DNA from: Fen-1298 sp050015675
GTDB lineage: Bacteria; Bacteroidota; Ignavibacteria; UBA10030
Length of the DNA: 64,000 nt
Assembly: GCA_050015675.1 (NCBI GenBank)
Contig: JBEKAY010000001.1
Span: 186,001 to 250,000, forward strand
Direction: 5' to 3'
The notes beneath the pieces are model-generated. The model saw nothing but the letters and a program-made list of their open reading frames with translations, had not been told where the DNA came from and did no database searches. Below, piece after piece: positions 51,900 to 61,967 of this stretch (its first letter is position 1; each line of letters starts with the position of its first letter). The translations under genes and the position numbers were made by a program.

Positions 51900-54458
51900 T
51901 TATTTTGCTGTATGATCTAATGAGTTAGTAACTTTTTTCTTTTCTAATATTTTTCTAAGAGTTTCTCCAAGAATTACTTTCCTAAAGGGTTTGAGCAAAA
52001 CAGTTTGTATGCCGAGAGCTTCAAGTTTCTTGGGGTCTTCTAGTTGATCGTATCCAGTCATTAAAACGATCGGCATGTCGTTGCGCACTTGCCTGATCCT
52101 GCCGGCGAGAAGGATACCGCTCATACTCGGCATTGTCTGATCTGTGATTATGAGATCGAATCCTGCCGGGTTTTCCTCGAATGCCTGTAACGCCTCGGTT
52201 GGCTTAATGAAGGGAAATGCCTGATAGCCAAGACCTTTCAATGTCTCGGTGAGCGTTTTAAGCAATTGCTCTTCATCGTCTACGATCATAATACGTTCAG
52301 CGCTTCCGAACCCTTCTTTTGTTTTTTCAGATTTCGCATTGTCTTCTTCACCTTCATACACAGGAAGATAGACGTCCACTTGCGTGCCTTTGCCAACTTG
52401 ACTTTGAACTTTGATTGCGCCGCCATGATTTTTTATAATTGCGTGCACGATTGCCAATCCCAATCCTGTTCCTTTACCTGGAGATTTTGTTGTAAAGAAC
52501 GGTTCGAAAATACGTTTCAGAGTGAATCCGTCCATGCCAAGTCCAGTATCCTGAACGGTGAACATTGCATATGCGCCCTTCTTCAGATCAGGGTGATAAA
52601 GGAATGCACGGTCGTCAAACTCGACATTCTTCTGGCGTAAGAAGAGTTTTCCGTCGATTCCTTCCATTGCCTGAGAGGCATTCGTGCAAAGATTCATGAT
52701 TACTTGATGTATTTGTGTCGCATCACCTAAGATGAGCGGGCCGTTCATAGGTAAATCGACCTTGATCTCGATAGTCGCGGGAAGCGATGCGCGGAGAAGT
52801 CGCATCCCCTCTCGTAAAATGTAATGCAGCCGCACAGGCCGGAATTGTGTATCCTGTTTCCTGCTAAAAGCGAGAATTTGTTGAACAAGTTCTTGCGCTC
52901 GATCCGATGCACTGATTACTTCCTCGATGTGTTTCGTTGCACGGTGTTTTGGAGTCAGTTTGAGTTTCACTAACTCGGCGTTGCCAATGATGACAGAAAG
53001 AATATTGTTAAAATCATGTGCAATACCGCCGGCAAGAGAGCCGACGGCTTCCATTTTTTGTGATTGTAATAGTTGTGCTTGCAAGGTTCTTTGTGTCTCT
53101 TCCGACTTTAATCGTTCAGTGATATCGCGGAGGATAATTGTGTAGAGTTCTTCGTTTCCAACGTTCACCTTTGCGATGGATGCCTCGACAGGAAAAACTT
53201 CACCGTTGATACGAATGCCATTAATCGCTCTCATTCTGCCTTCCAATATACTGACAATCGAGTGCAGCTCAAGCATATCGCCGTTGTTATGATTCTTATC
53301 GCTATTGGGAAGAGCAATGAAACGATCAATGGATTGTCCTATTGCCTCTGCTTCTGAGCAGCGGAACATTTGCTCCGATGCAGGGTTAAACGATTGGATA
53401 CGCCGGTGTTCATCTAATGTGATGATGCTTTCCATTGCCGATGTGATGATGCAAGAAAGCCGGCTTTGACTTTCGCGAATAGCATCTTGCGCGCGCTTGA
53501 ATTCCGTCAAATCTGCTACAATACCAAGTATAGCTGGTTTCCCTTCATAATGGATCACCTTCGACATTTGAAGGCACTCTATTCTCCGGTTTCCTTTTTC
53601 GATAAACGTGCACTCATACGGCTCTACTTCGACTCCTATTTTATGCTGAAAGAATTTTTGCATAACCACATCCCGATGTTCTGATGCAATAATCGAAAGA
53701 AAGTCGAACCCTGCCGCATAAATTTCTTCGCGTGTGTAGCTTATCAATTCTCTACATCGTTCATTCACATACACAATCTTTCCATCTTTATAAATAAAAA
53801 CCATATTCGGTAATTCTTCAGTAAGAGTTCTGAACTTTTCTTCCGATTCCTTCAATTCCATAGCTTGGTGCCGGATATCCTTCTCGTTCGTTCGCGCTTT
53901 ATTGATACTTCGCAGAAGGTTATCTGCAAGAATACGCACAGCAATAGCCGTCACAGAAAGAATAACGGCAATATCGATTATATCGAAGTACGTCGTCTGT
54001 GTGATGTCTCGATTCATGAGCAAACCATTTGTTTCGAGAAACCCTATGATGACTACTGATACAATTGCCAAAATTGCGAAGGCATAGAAATATACTGCAC
54101 GGAGTGCAATTCCTGCGAATACCAAACAGATGGGGATGCCAAGAAGGGCAATATTGTGAAGCCCATTCGATGTGTAGAGCAGATATGTAATGAAACCCAA
54201 GAGTGTCCATAGCAGCAGCCCTTCTGCCCATTGCAAACGGCCATTCCTGAGGAACACGATAGAAAGAATAATCAGTACACCGGCGGATAATGTTTGAAGA
54301 AAGAGTTTATACTGACCTGCGATCGCTCTTTGAAGAACGAGAATAATAAAGCCCGTAAGGATGCTCAGCGCGATAACATTGAGGATTTCTGCAACACGAT
54401 TTTTTTCTTCATCGCCGAAGTTTGGCGGTGCAAGAAGCGAGAGTAACTTTTCAAACAT
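51900..54458 (-). CDS. Hybrid sensor histidine kinase with PAS domains and receiver
   Basis: An 852-residue membrane kinase. Residues about 20-190 hold six or so helices without a large external domain. Two PAS domains follow (about 210-325 and 335-455, each introduced by ESEEKFRTL or ESQSRLSCI). The kinase core has the H box GSLAGGIAHDFNNILSVI with the phosphorylated His, NLCTNASQAM (N box), DTGLGMDGF and GTGLGLAIVHAIIKNHGG (G boxes). A C-terminal receiver (about 725-840) carries IMIVDDEEQ, LIITDQTMP and LLKPF. The signal is unknown; PAS suggests redox, light or a small ligand. The adjacent receiver-only protein may receive phosphate from it. Confidence 0.93.
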   Translation of the reverse strand: MFEKLLSLLAPPNFGDEEKNRVAEILNVIALSILTGFIILVLQRAIAGQYKLFLQTLSAGVLIILSIVFLRNGRLQWAEGLLLWTLLGFITYLLYTSNGLHNIALLGIPICLVFAGIALRAVYFYAFAILAIVSVVIIGFLETNGLLMNRDITQTTYFDIIDIAVILSVTAIAVRILADNLLRSINKARTNEKDIRHQAMELKESEEKFRTLTEELPNMVFIYKDGKIVYVNERCRELISYTREEIYAAGFDFLSIIASEHRDVVMQKFFQHKIGVEVEPYECTFIEKGNRRIECLQMSKVIHYEGKPAILGIVADLTEFKRAQDAIRESQSRLSCIITSAMESIITLDEHRRIQSFNPASEQMFRCSEAEAIGQSIDRFIALPNSDKNHNNGDMLELHSIVSILEGRMRAINGIRINGEVFPVEASIAKVNVGNEELYTIILRDITERLKSEETQRTLQAQLLQSQKMEAVGSLAGGIAHDFNNILSVIIGNAELVKLKLTPKHRATKHIEEVISASDRAQELVQQILAFSRKQDTQFRPVRLHYILREGMRLLRASLPATIEIKVDLPMNGPLILGDATQIHQVIMNLCTNASQAMEGIDGKLFLRQKNVEFDDRAFLYHPDLKKGAYAMFTVQDTGLGMDGFTLKRIFEPFFTTKSPGKGTGLGLAIVHAIIKNHGGAIKVQSQVGKGTQVDVYLPVYEGEEDNAKSEKTKEGFGSAERIMIVDDEEQLLKTLTETLKGLGYQAFPFIKPTEALQAFEENPAGFDLIITDQTMPSMSGILLAGRIRQVRNDMPIVLMTGYDQLEDPKKLEALGIQTVLLKPFRKVILGETLRKILEKKKVTNSLDHTAK

Positions 54459-54661
54459 TTTGAATTATCCTTGTGTGGTGCCGGTTTTCGATTCGACAAT
54501 TGATGAATTATATAACGCAAGAAGTTCTGCGGGTCTTCATTGCTGAATGTCAAATTCAGATAAGAATAATATACGAACGGTAATGCGGGAATTCAAGAGA
54601 TGCGGCAATATACATTGCGTTGGATCAATGAAGGTGAACAGTGCAGCGGTTAAGGTTCTTT

Positions 54662-55096
54662 TCACCGAGAACCTGTAATATAATTTTCCAGCTGCTTTAT
54701 CGTATACTCGTGTTCGGAAATAATTGCTTTTACCACATCTCCAATTGAAATGAGGCCAATGAGATTTCCATTCTCTAGGACTGGAAGATGACGGACATGT
54801 TTGTTAGTCATAAGAGCCATGCATTCGTCAATGGATTGTTCCGGGTGCACAGAAAGCACTCCGGAGGTCATCACATCTTTTACGGCAGTTGTGTGTGAAG
54901 ATTCTCCTTTGAGTACAATCTTTCTGGCATAATCCCGTTCAGAGAAAATTCCCACTACTTTTTCCTTTTGCACCACCAGAAGTGCGCCGATATTTTTTTC
55001 TGCCATAATTTTAAGCGCATCAAAGACGATTACATCCGGAGCAATCGACCAAATATTATTATCTTTGGCGTGCAGAACACTTCTGACTGTTGTCAT
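54662..55096 (-). CDS. CBS-pair domain protein
   Basis: A 144-residue cytoplasmic protein consisting of two CBS domains. The first runs from VRSVLHAKDNNIWSIAPD through NIGALLVVQKEKVVGIFSERDYARKI. The second contains VKDVMTSGVLSVHPEQSIDECMALMTNKHVRHLPVLENGNLIGLISIGDV. CBS pairs bind adenosyl nucleotides and sense energy state, often regulating a partner enzyme or channel. None is fused here. I chose ATG 55096 because AAGGAAT is nine bases ahead; ATG 55102 is also in frame. Confidence 0.9.
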   Translation of the reverse strand: MTTVRSVLHAKDNNIWSIAPDVIVFDALKIMAEKNIGALLVVQKEKVVGIFSERDYARKIVLKGESSHTTAVKDVMTSGVLSVHPEQSIDECMALMTNKHVRHLPVLENGNLIGLISIGDVVKAIISEHEYTIKQLENYITGSR

Positions 55097-55353
55097 GATC
55101 ATATTCCTTAGAATATTATATCTTTGAACGATCTCTGATTATGATTCAACATGCAAAAGGCTCCGCAAAAAGTCAATGAGTAAGCATGTTCGTAGATGAA
55201 AGAAATATTGGTATTTTAGATAAATGCATCTATTTCAGTTATAAGCGACATTAGAGATTACAAAGATTTCATAGTATTTATATCGTACCAATCTTAAAGT
55301 TAGATTTGAATTAATATTGAGAAATAAATTGTCCCAAATATAAGGAAATACAA

Positions 55354-56601
55354 ATGATACTTGAGAAGTATTCGATAGGCGTAGGAGACAGATTCGGATA
55401 TCAAGGCGCGGCACAGCTTCGTGCTTTCCAACTTGCGGAAAAAAAAGGAGTGAAGGTTACCCCAGTTTGGAATAAATCAAACCACGAGCATAGCATCATC
55501 GGTACGAACCCGTAAGATACTCATCGCGAAGCAGATGCTGCTGTTAAGGTAACAGGTTGGAAAGAGCCATATCATGTCAATGCTGACCATATCGGAATAA
55601 ATAATGTTGACAAATTTATTCCCTATTGTGATTTCTTTACGCTCGATGTTGCGGATTTTATAGGAAAAACCCCGACTACTTCTGATCTGGAATCATTTGT
55701 ACAATCATCCGCAAAATTTAAAGGTAAGTTGCAAATACCAAACGCAGCAAGGGAGTTCATTGTGACAGATGAGACGATCCGTTCAATCGGGGTTAAATAT
55801 CTTTACGCGGTAAAGGAAGCGGCAAAAACTTATCAACATATCAAGAAGAATAAAGCAGATCGTGCTTTTATAGTTGAAGTATCAATGGATGAAACAGATG
55901 CACCCCAAGCTCCAGTTGAATTATTCTTCATCCTTTCTGCGATCGCACAGGAAGGCATTCCCATTCAAACAATTGCGCCTAAATTCTCAGGCAAGTTTTT
56001 AAAAGGAATTGATTACGTTGGCGATGTTCATGCGTTTGCACAAGAATTCGAAGAAGACATCCTCATCATTTCCCATGCAGTAAGCGTATTTAATCTCCCT
56101 AAGAATTTGAAGTTAAGCGTGCATTCCGGAAGCGATAAGTTCTCACTTTATCCGCTTATGCATCAAGTAATAAATAAATATAAGGCAGGACTTCATCTTA
56201 AGATAGCTGGAACAACGTGGCTGGAAGAATTGATTGGCTTAGCAGCGGCAGGTAGTGATGGTTTGGCAATTGCTAAGGATGTCTATGCGCAAGCGTACGC
56301 ACATATCGAAGAACTTTGCAAACCATACGCGTCGGTTGTTGTTATTGACCAATCAAAGTTGCCTGCACCATCGCAGGTTGCTCAGTGGACATCTGAACAA
56401 TTCGTATCTGCTCTTCAACATGATCAAAGCTGCCCTGCATTCAATATTCATCTGCGTCAGATGCTTCATGTCGCTTTTAAGATTGCCTCCGAAATGGGTA
56501 CTCGGTATGTCTCGGCGCTTAAGACTTTTGAAGATTCCGTAAGTACGGCTGTTACTGGAAATATCTTTAAGCGGCATATCGAACCATTGTTTATTGGATG
56601 A
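55354..56601 (+). pseudogene. Tagaturonate-epimerase (UxaE)-type gene with in-frame nonsense codon
   Basis: One frame runs from ATG 55354 to the stop at 56599-56601 (415 codons) and looks like a complete tagaturonate/fructuronate epimerase-type protein of hexuronate catabolism. It starts MILEKYSIGVGDRFGYQGAA and continues with VTPVWNKSNHEHSIIGTNP, GWKEPYHVNADHIG and VHSGSDKFSLYPLM. A single TAA at 55513-55515 interrupts it after codon 53, where a Glu codon (GAA) would be expected. AAGGAA lies six bases before the first ATG. Both sides of the stop are otherwise intact, so inactivation is recent or the base is a sequencing error. Reinitiation at 55729 would give an N-truncated 290-residue product. 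Confidence 0.75.
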
Positions 56602-56755
56602 TAAGGATTTGTCCTAAGTTTTTAGATCAGGGTCCTGATAAATAACATCGGGATCTCACACAATGCGTTCGATGGAATGACGTAAAATAAAAATGCGGCA
56701 TTTCGCCTGTCTTAAGTTATTAATGAATATTTCTATAACTATCAGTAACAACTAC

Positions 56756-56781
56756 GCCTGAACATCTGTTCGGCCTTTTTT
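56756..56781 (+). terminator. Probable intrinsic terminator
   Basis: GCCTGAAC and GTTCGGC pair around ATCT with one bulged base, followed directly by TTTTTT. This fits a Rho-independent terminator about 150 bases after the epimerase-type gene. Confidence 0.5.
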
Positions 56782-56848
56782 ATACCACAGACTCGCGAAG
56801 CTAGTGATTGTATTATAAGCTCTATTCCGTCCGATTTGTCTAATATTT

Positions 56849-57007
56849 TCATCTATCAAATTCTAAATCAAGACGTCTGAGAACTGTCAATGGCAAAATC
56901 ACCTTGCCATAATCGGCTTTCTTATAATGTCCACGTAATAAATCTGCAATAGACCAAAGGATATTTGCTTTTTCTCTGAAGTTGTTTATTTTTGAAAGTG
57001 CCTCAAA
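56849..57007 (-). pseudogene. hsdM: N-terminal relic of type I restriction methyltransferase (hsdM)
   Basis: The minus strand encodes about 52 residues ending at a stop at 56849-56851. They match the beginning of type I modification subunits, especially WSIADLLRGHYKKADYGKV and ILPLTVLRRLD. Upstream an in-frame stop at 57008-57010 closes the fragment, and no start codon is present. The rest of hsdM, and hsdS and hsdR, are absent from the window. I read it as debris of a lost restriction-modification locus. The protein match is by eye but the motif is distinctive. Confidence 0.7.
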
Positions 57008-57026
57008 TCATTTTTGTAAGTCTTCG

Positions 57027-57128
57027 ATTGGATACGGTCAACTGCGGAAAAAAATAGAAGACGATCCTGGGCGCCCTAAAAATATCATCACAGAATCAGG
57101 AGTTGGATATCGTCTTTCGGTTGAGTAA
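57027..57128 (+). pseudogene. C-terminal relic of KdpE/OmpR-type response regulator
   Basis: About 30 codons on the plus strand (GQLRKKIEDDPGRPKNIITE, then SGVGYRLSVE and a stop at 57126-57128) match the wing and end of the winged-helix DNA-binding domain of KdpE-like regulators. The homology begins abruptly at about 57033, within 30 bases of the hsdM relic that lies on the other strand. No receiver domain or sensor kinase is present. The 250 bases from here to the glycosidase gene show nothing else I recognise. Confidence 0.68.
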
Positions 57129-57377
57129 TATTCGGAAAAAATATATTAGCAGTGGAATATGCATCGTGGAAACAAAAAAATAGATGTATATTACCATGCA
57201 ATAATAATGTCGTAGGTAGACCTCTAAATAAAAATAACAAGGCGTCCTAATGGATATTGAGCAGACTTGAATTTCTTTGCGGTACTACGTTCAACCCTTC
57301 TGCTGCTCACGTTTGTATTATTCTTAAAGCGAATGAACTTAAAAATATTGTCGCTGCGTTAATCGTTATAGGGAATA

Positions 57378-59519
57378 GTGAGTAAACAATTCTGTATATC
57401 CTTATTCATTCTTTTTTTTCTATTTTGTTCATTCCGGAACGATGGTGCTGATAAAAAAAGCGCTCGCCCGATAGATCGTAAAGCGCTCGTACACAGACAC
57501 TTTCCCACTCTTACAACGGCAGATTCACTTTCGCCGTTTACTGTTGGAAATGGTGAATTCGCCTATACAGTTGATGTGACAGGTCTGCAAACCTTTCCGA
57601 ATTATTACCAACGTGGGATTCCATTGGGAACACATTCTCAATGGGGTTGGCATACATTGCCAAATCCGAACAACTATACATTAGATCAGACTTTCAAATA
57701 TTTTAATACGTACGGCAGACAAGTGCCGTATGCTTCGATACAACAATCTGAAGCTGCTCAGTGGCTTCGTTCCAATCCTCACAGGATTCATTTAGGAAGA
57801 ATTGGTTTTAGGATTGTTAAATCCGATAATTCCGAAATACAAATATCAGATATAACAGGTATCCATCAGTCTGTTGATATTTGGAAGGGAGTTATTAAGA
57901 GTTCCTTCGTCGTTGAGCGGAACAGAATAAATGTGGAAACTGTGTGTCATCCTGCCATTGATCAAATTGCAGTTCGGGTTGAATCCAAACTTCTGCAAAA
58001 GGGCAATGTCGGTATCCGGTTTGATTTTCCTTACGGCATGGAGTCTTGGGGAAAGAACTCGGCTGATTGGGACAGCCCGCATAAACACACATCTGAAATT
58101 ATTTTTCAAAACGATAATGCTGCTGTCATAAAACGGGAGTTAGACTCTGATAATTATTTTGTACACATCCAATGGAAAGGGAATGCAAAATTTATACGGA
58201 CTGAAGATCATTCGTTTGTTCTAAAGATTTCTGACAAAAACCAATTTGAAATTACGTGTCGATTTATGCAAAAAGATAATGCCGAACAGAATCCGGATGC
58301 TGAAGCAACTTTGAATGCATCTCAATCACATTGGAAGAGTTACTGGGAAACCGGCGGTGCTGTGGATTTGTCAGAAAGTAAGGATCCACGTGCGTTTGAA
58401 TTAGAACGACGAATAATTTTGTCCAGATATTTGACTGCAATACAATGTGCCGGATCGCTGCCTCCGCAGGAAACAGGATTGATGTTCAATAGTTGGTACG
58501 GGAAATTCCACCTTGAAATGCATTGGTGGCATGCCGTGCATTTTGTCCTTTGGGGACATCCCGAACTTCTAGAAAAAAGTTTGTCGTGGTATGAAACTAT
58601 TTTACCAGTGGCTAAACAAAATGCAGAAGGACAAGGATACGATGGTGCACGATGGCCAAAAATGGCTGGACCTGACGGTCGGGAAAGTCCGTCAAGCATT
58701 GGCGTGTTCCTCATATGGCAACAGCCGCATCCGATATATTATGCTGAATTGCTTTATCGCGATAGAAAAGTTCTGTCCACATTGAAGAAATATAAAAACA
58801 TCGTATTCGCTACTGCTGAATTCATGGCTTCCTTTGCGCATTGGGATAATAAGAATAGCAGATATGTTCTTGGTCCTCCTGTTATCCCTGCACAAGAAAT
58901 TTATAATCCTGATTCAACAATGAATCCCGCTTTTGAATTATCGTACTGGACTTATGGATTAAAAACCGCGCAACGTTGGCGGGAAAGATTAGGGCTTCCA
59001 CGTAGTGAAAAATGGGACCATATCATTAATAACCTTTCAAAGCTCCCGATGGAAAACGGATTGTATCAAAACACTGAAACAGCTTTACATACATTTGAAG
59101 ATTCACTCAATCGAAATGACCACCCAATTCTATTGAGTTCTTACGGTATGCTGCCGAATGATTCAGTTGATGTAAATGCAATGCGTAGGACTCTTATTCA
59201 AGTACTACGGTCATGGCATTGGGAAACTACATGGGGTTGGGATTTTCCATTAATTGCTATGACTGCTGCACGCGTGGGTGAACCGGAATTAGCAATCGAT
59301 GCATTACTTATGAACGTACAAAAAAATACATATTTGATTAACGGCTGCAACTATCAGGATGAAAGGCTTCCTGCATACCTACCAGGTAACGGTGGACTCT
59401 TGACTGCAATCGCAATGATGGCTGCCGGATGGGATGGCGCTCCAGATATTCATGCACCTGGTTTCCCGAAAAATGGGAATTGGGTTGTTAAATACGAAGG
59501 GTTAAGTCCATTGCCTTAA
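57378..59519 (+). CDS. Secreted six-hairpin glycoside hydrolase (GH65/GH95-like)
   Basis: A 713-residue exported protein with a signal peptide (ISLFILFFLFCSF). The N-terminal half is a beta-sandwich (SLSPFTVGNGEFAYTVDVTG, then FPNYYQRGIPLGTHSQWGWH). The C-terminal half (from about residue 335) is an alpha/alpha six-hairpin toroid with MFNSWYGKFHLEMHWWHAV, EGQGYDGARWPKMAGPDG, SSIGVFLIWQQPHPIYYAEL and SWHWETTWGWDFPL. The layout is that of inverting glycosidases and phosphorylases, and this subgroup is common in polysaccharide-degrading Bacteroidota. Glu in FHLEMHWWH and Glu in HWETTWGWD are candidate acids. The substrate is unknown. The following GH31 gene suggests joint use on a plant or microbial glycan. 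Confidence 0.82.
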   Translation: MSKQFCISLFILFFLFCSFRNDGADKKSARPIDRKALVHRHFPTLTTADSLSPFTVGNGEFAYTVDVTGLQTFPNYYQRGIPLGTHSQWGWHTLPNPNNYTLDQTFKYFNTYGRQVPYASIQQSEAAQWLRSNPHRIHLGRIGFRIVKSDNSEIQISDITGIHQSVDIWKGVIKSSFVVERNRINVETVCHPAIDQIAVRVESKLLQKGNVGIRFDFPYGMESWGKNSADWDSPHKHTSEIIFQNDNAAVIKRELDSDNYFVHIQWKGNAKFIRTEDHSFVLKISDKNQFEITCRFMQKDNAEQNPDAEATLNASQSHWKSYWETGGAVDLSESKDPRAFELERRIILSRYLTAIQCAGSLPPQETGLMFNSWYGKFHLEMHWWHAVHFVLWGHPELLEKSLSWYETILPVAKQNAEGQGYDGARWPKMAGPDGRESPSSIGVFLIWQQPHPIYYAELLYRDRKVLSTLKKYKNIVFATAEFMASFAHWDNKNSRYVLGPPVIPAQEIYNPDSTMNPAFELSYWTYGLKTAQRWRERLGLPRSEKWDHIINNLSKLPMENGLYQNTETALHTFEDSLNRNDHPILLSSYGMLPNDSVDVNAMRRTLIQVLRSWHWETTWGWDFPLIAMTAARVGEPELAIDALLMNVQKNTYLINGCNYQDERLPAYLPGNGGLLTAIAMMAAGWDGAPDIHAPGFPKNGNWVVKYEGLSPLP

Positions 59520-59588
59520 CACATGTGCAGGAAATTTCAAGGTAAGATATCAGGAGAAATATTTATTTAATTGAGAAAGAGGTTCAGT

Positions 59589-61856
59589 ATGGTAACGAAA
59601 TCCAAAATTATTGCTGTGTTTATTCTTGTGTTCTTCGCAGTCATAGATTTGTTAGGATCACAACCGATATGGGAAAAAGATAAGTACAAAATTATTCTTC
59701 AGAATAATGTATTGGAACTTGTTCATGATCAATCGAAAATAGTTGTGATTAATTCTTTTGAATTCAATTTTATCCGGCCGGACACCATTCTTGTGGAAAG
59801 CGTTAAGGCTGATACCTTAATTTTAAAATTGTTGTTTAGCGAATCCGACGGATTCCATAATGATTTTCCATCCCAGGTATTATTAACTATCGCACAATTC
59901 AACAACACTTTTCATTTTACTGCATCTCATAAAACATTTAATCACGTAACGATAAAAATGAAAGACATGGATGAGCATTACTTTGGATTGATTGAGAAGT
60001 TATATCCTCATAATTCAAAGAACCCTGATTTACGCGGCAATGTTGTCGATGTTGAAGTCTATGGCAACGGGAATCAGGGGTATGCAGAAAATTATGCATC
60101 TGCCTATTCGTCGTTCTATATGAGCAGTGCCGGATATGGGAGTTTCTTCGATACATTTGCAAAGGGCCGTTATCAATTCGCTATTAATGGAATCACGGAA
60201 ATTTACCATCAAACCGGTTCTTTGGATTGGTACATATTCTGTGGAAAAGATGGAGAGGCGATCCATAAAGAATATTTCAAGATTACGGGCAAGCCTAAAT
60301 ACGTACCGCTGTGGGCGTGCGGACCAATATTCTGGCGGGATCAAAATAATGGCGGGAAGGATGAAATTTTAAATGACATTAAAATGTTTTCAGAACTTAA
60401 AATTCCCTTGACAGCCTGCTGGGTGGATCGTCCATATAGCAATGGTGCTCATGAATGGTCAAAAATGGATTTTAATAATAAATTTTCCGAACCCGAAAAA
60501 TGGATTAAGACAATTAATGAAAAATATGGCATGCAGTTCATGACGTGGGTTGGACCCTTGACGAAGTCCGACAAGGATTTTCCTGGTCTGTTACCAAATG
60601 ATCAGGGATATATCGACTTGACGAATCCTGAAGCGATAAAAGAATTTGAGAGACGCTTGAGTAAAAATCAGTATGCAGTTGGTGTCAGGGGGCATAAGAT
60701 GGATCGGGCTGATGAAGGTTTCCCCGTTACCGCTCAATGGTACGAACCAATATCCGAATCCGAATCACGAAATAGGTATATCTATCTTTATTCGAAAGTA
60801 ATTCATGATTTCTTGTCGAAGGCGCATGGAAAAAATCAATTCAACTTTGCACGAGCGGCGTTTCACAGATGCCAGCCATTTTTGAGTGCAGTGTGGGGAG
60901 GAGACAGCAGATCAAATTGGCAAGGTATGGCTGGTAATCAGGCGAATGCCATGAGATGCGGCTTTTTAGGTTTTCCAGTGTGGGGCGGCGATACCGGCGG
61001 TTATTTAGGAGAAGGCCATATTGATGAAGATTTGTATATGCGGTGGCTGCAATGGGGCGCGTGGACAGGAATGTTTGAGATAAAGATCGATGGGTCAGGA
61101 GGGAGTGGAGAAGATCGTCCCCCGTGGAAATATTCGGTTCAAGTGCAGGATGTCTTTAGAGATGCATGCAAATTACGAATGGAATTGCTGCCTTATATAT
61201 ATTCCTGCGTCAACACATCATACGAAAATGGTGTCACAATGAAACCGCTTGCCTATATGTATCCAACCGATGAGAATACTTATAGTATTTGGGATGAATA
61301 CATCTTTGGCAATTCCTTTTTAGTGGCGCCGGTGTTTACAAAAAACAATTCGCGAACAATATACTTGCCGCATGGTAAGTGGTACGATTTTAATAATCAG
61401 AGTAGTGAATATAACGGACCTATGAAATTCATACAAAATGTACCTATTACCGCTACTCCAATATTTATAAAAGAAAATTCTATTTTCATTACAGGACAAG
61501 TTTATGACGGTAATTCGAGAGTCTGGGAAAAGAATTCAATCGAAGATAAAATAATTATCATTCATGTATATCCCGGACAAATCAATGAACAGACAACTTT
61601 CAATTATGTCGATTATTTTGACAACGACAAGGAAAAGATAATGGTGCTAGGGCATCAAGCTGGTAAAATTGTATTTACTTCAGAATCATTGGGGACTATA
61701 TCAACTATAGAATTGAAGTGTGCCTTGAAACCGGTAAAAATATTATTAAATAAAATACCCGTTAGATTCAAGTATGATGAAACTAAAAATATTGCGAGTG
61801 TCCAAATAGAGAAAAATAGATTTGTCGATTTACAAATACTTTATGAACAGGAGTAG
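59589..61856 (+). CDS. Secreted glycoside hydrolase family 31 enzyme
   Basis: A 755-residue exported glycosidase with a signal peptide (IIAVFILVFFAVIDLLGS). Family 31 hallmarks are KYVPLWACGPIFWRDQNNGG at the barrel entry, RGHKMDRADEG with the probable nucleophile Asp, AVWGGDSRSNWQGMAGNQAN with the probable acid/base Asp, and GFPVWGGDTGGYLGE. C-terminal beta domains follow. GH31 includes alpha-glucosidases, alpha-xylosidases and sulfoquinovosidases; the exact specificity is not readable by eye. I start at ATG 59589, which has AGAGG six bases ahead, rather than the upstream TTG 59571. It follows the six-hairpin glycosidase by 69 bases, probably in one operon. Confidence 0.92.
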   Translation: MVTKSKIIAVFILVFFAVIDLLGSQPIWEKDKYKIILQNNVLELVHDQSKIVVINSFEFNFIRPDTILVESVKADTLILKLLFSESDGFHNDFPSQVLLTIAQFNNTFHFTASHKTFNHVTIKMKDMDEHYFGLIEKLYPHNSKNPDLRGNVVDVEVYGNGNQGYAENYASAYSSFYMSSAGYGSFFDTFAKGRYQFAINGITEIYHQTGSLDWYIFCGKDGEAIHKEYFKITGKPKYVPLWACGPIFWRDQNNGGKDEILNDIKMFSELKIPLTACWVDRPYSNGAHEWSKMDFNNKFSEPEKWIKTINEKYGMQFMTWVGPLTKSDKDFPGLLPNDQGYIDLTNPEAIKEFERRLSKNQYAVGVRGHKMDRADEGFPVTAQWYEPISESESRNRYIYLYSKVIHDFLSKAHGKNQFNFARAAFHRCQPFLSAVWGGDSRSNWQGMAGNQANAMRCGFLGFPVWGGDTGGYLGEGHIDEDLYMRWLQWGAWTGMFEIKIDGSGGSGEDRPPWKYSVQVQDVFRDACKLRMELLPYIYSCVNTSYENGVTMKPLAYMYPTDENTYSIWDEYIFGNSFLVAPVFTKNNSRTIYLPHGKWYDFNNQSSEYNGPMKFIQNVPITATPIFIKENSIFITGQVYDGNSRVWEKNSIEDKIIIIHVYPGQINEQTTFNYVDYFDNDKEKIMVLGHQAGKIVFTSESLGTISTIELKCALKPVKILLNKIPVRFKYDETKNIASVQIEKNRFVDLQILYEQE

Positions 61857-61967
61857 GGAAAAACTATACTCAGGTTAAACTTACAGCGGTCATGAGGTTT
61901 ATTCTCAGAGAAAATCAATCGCAGCGGTGTTCCAGAAACAGGATTATTTGTCGCATTTTGATTTCAA

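Noticed and set aside
55513..55515. TAA in the epimerase-type gene as programmed recoding
   Set aside because: TAA is not used for selenocysteine or pyrrolysine, and no shift site or structure is apparent, so nonsense mutation or sequence error is simpler.
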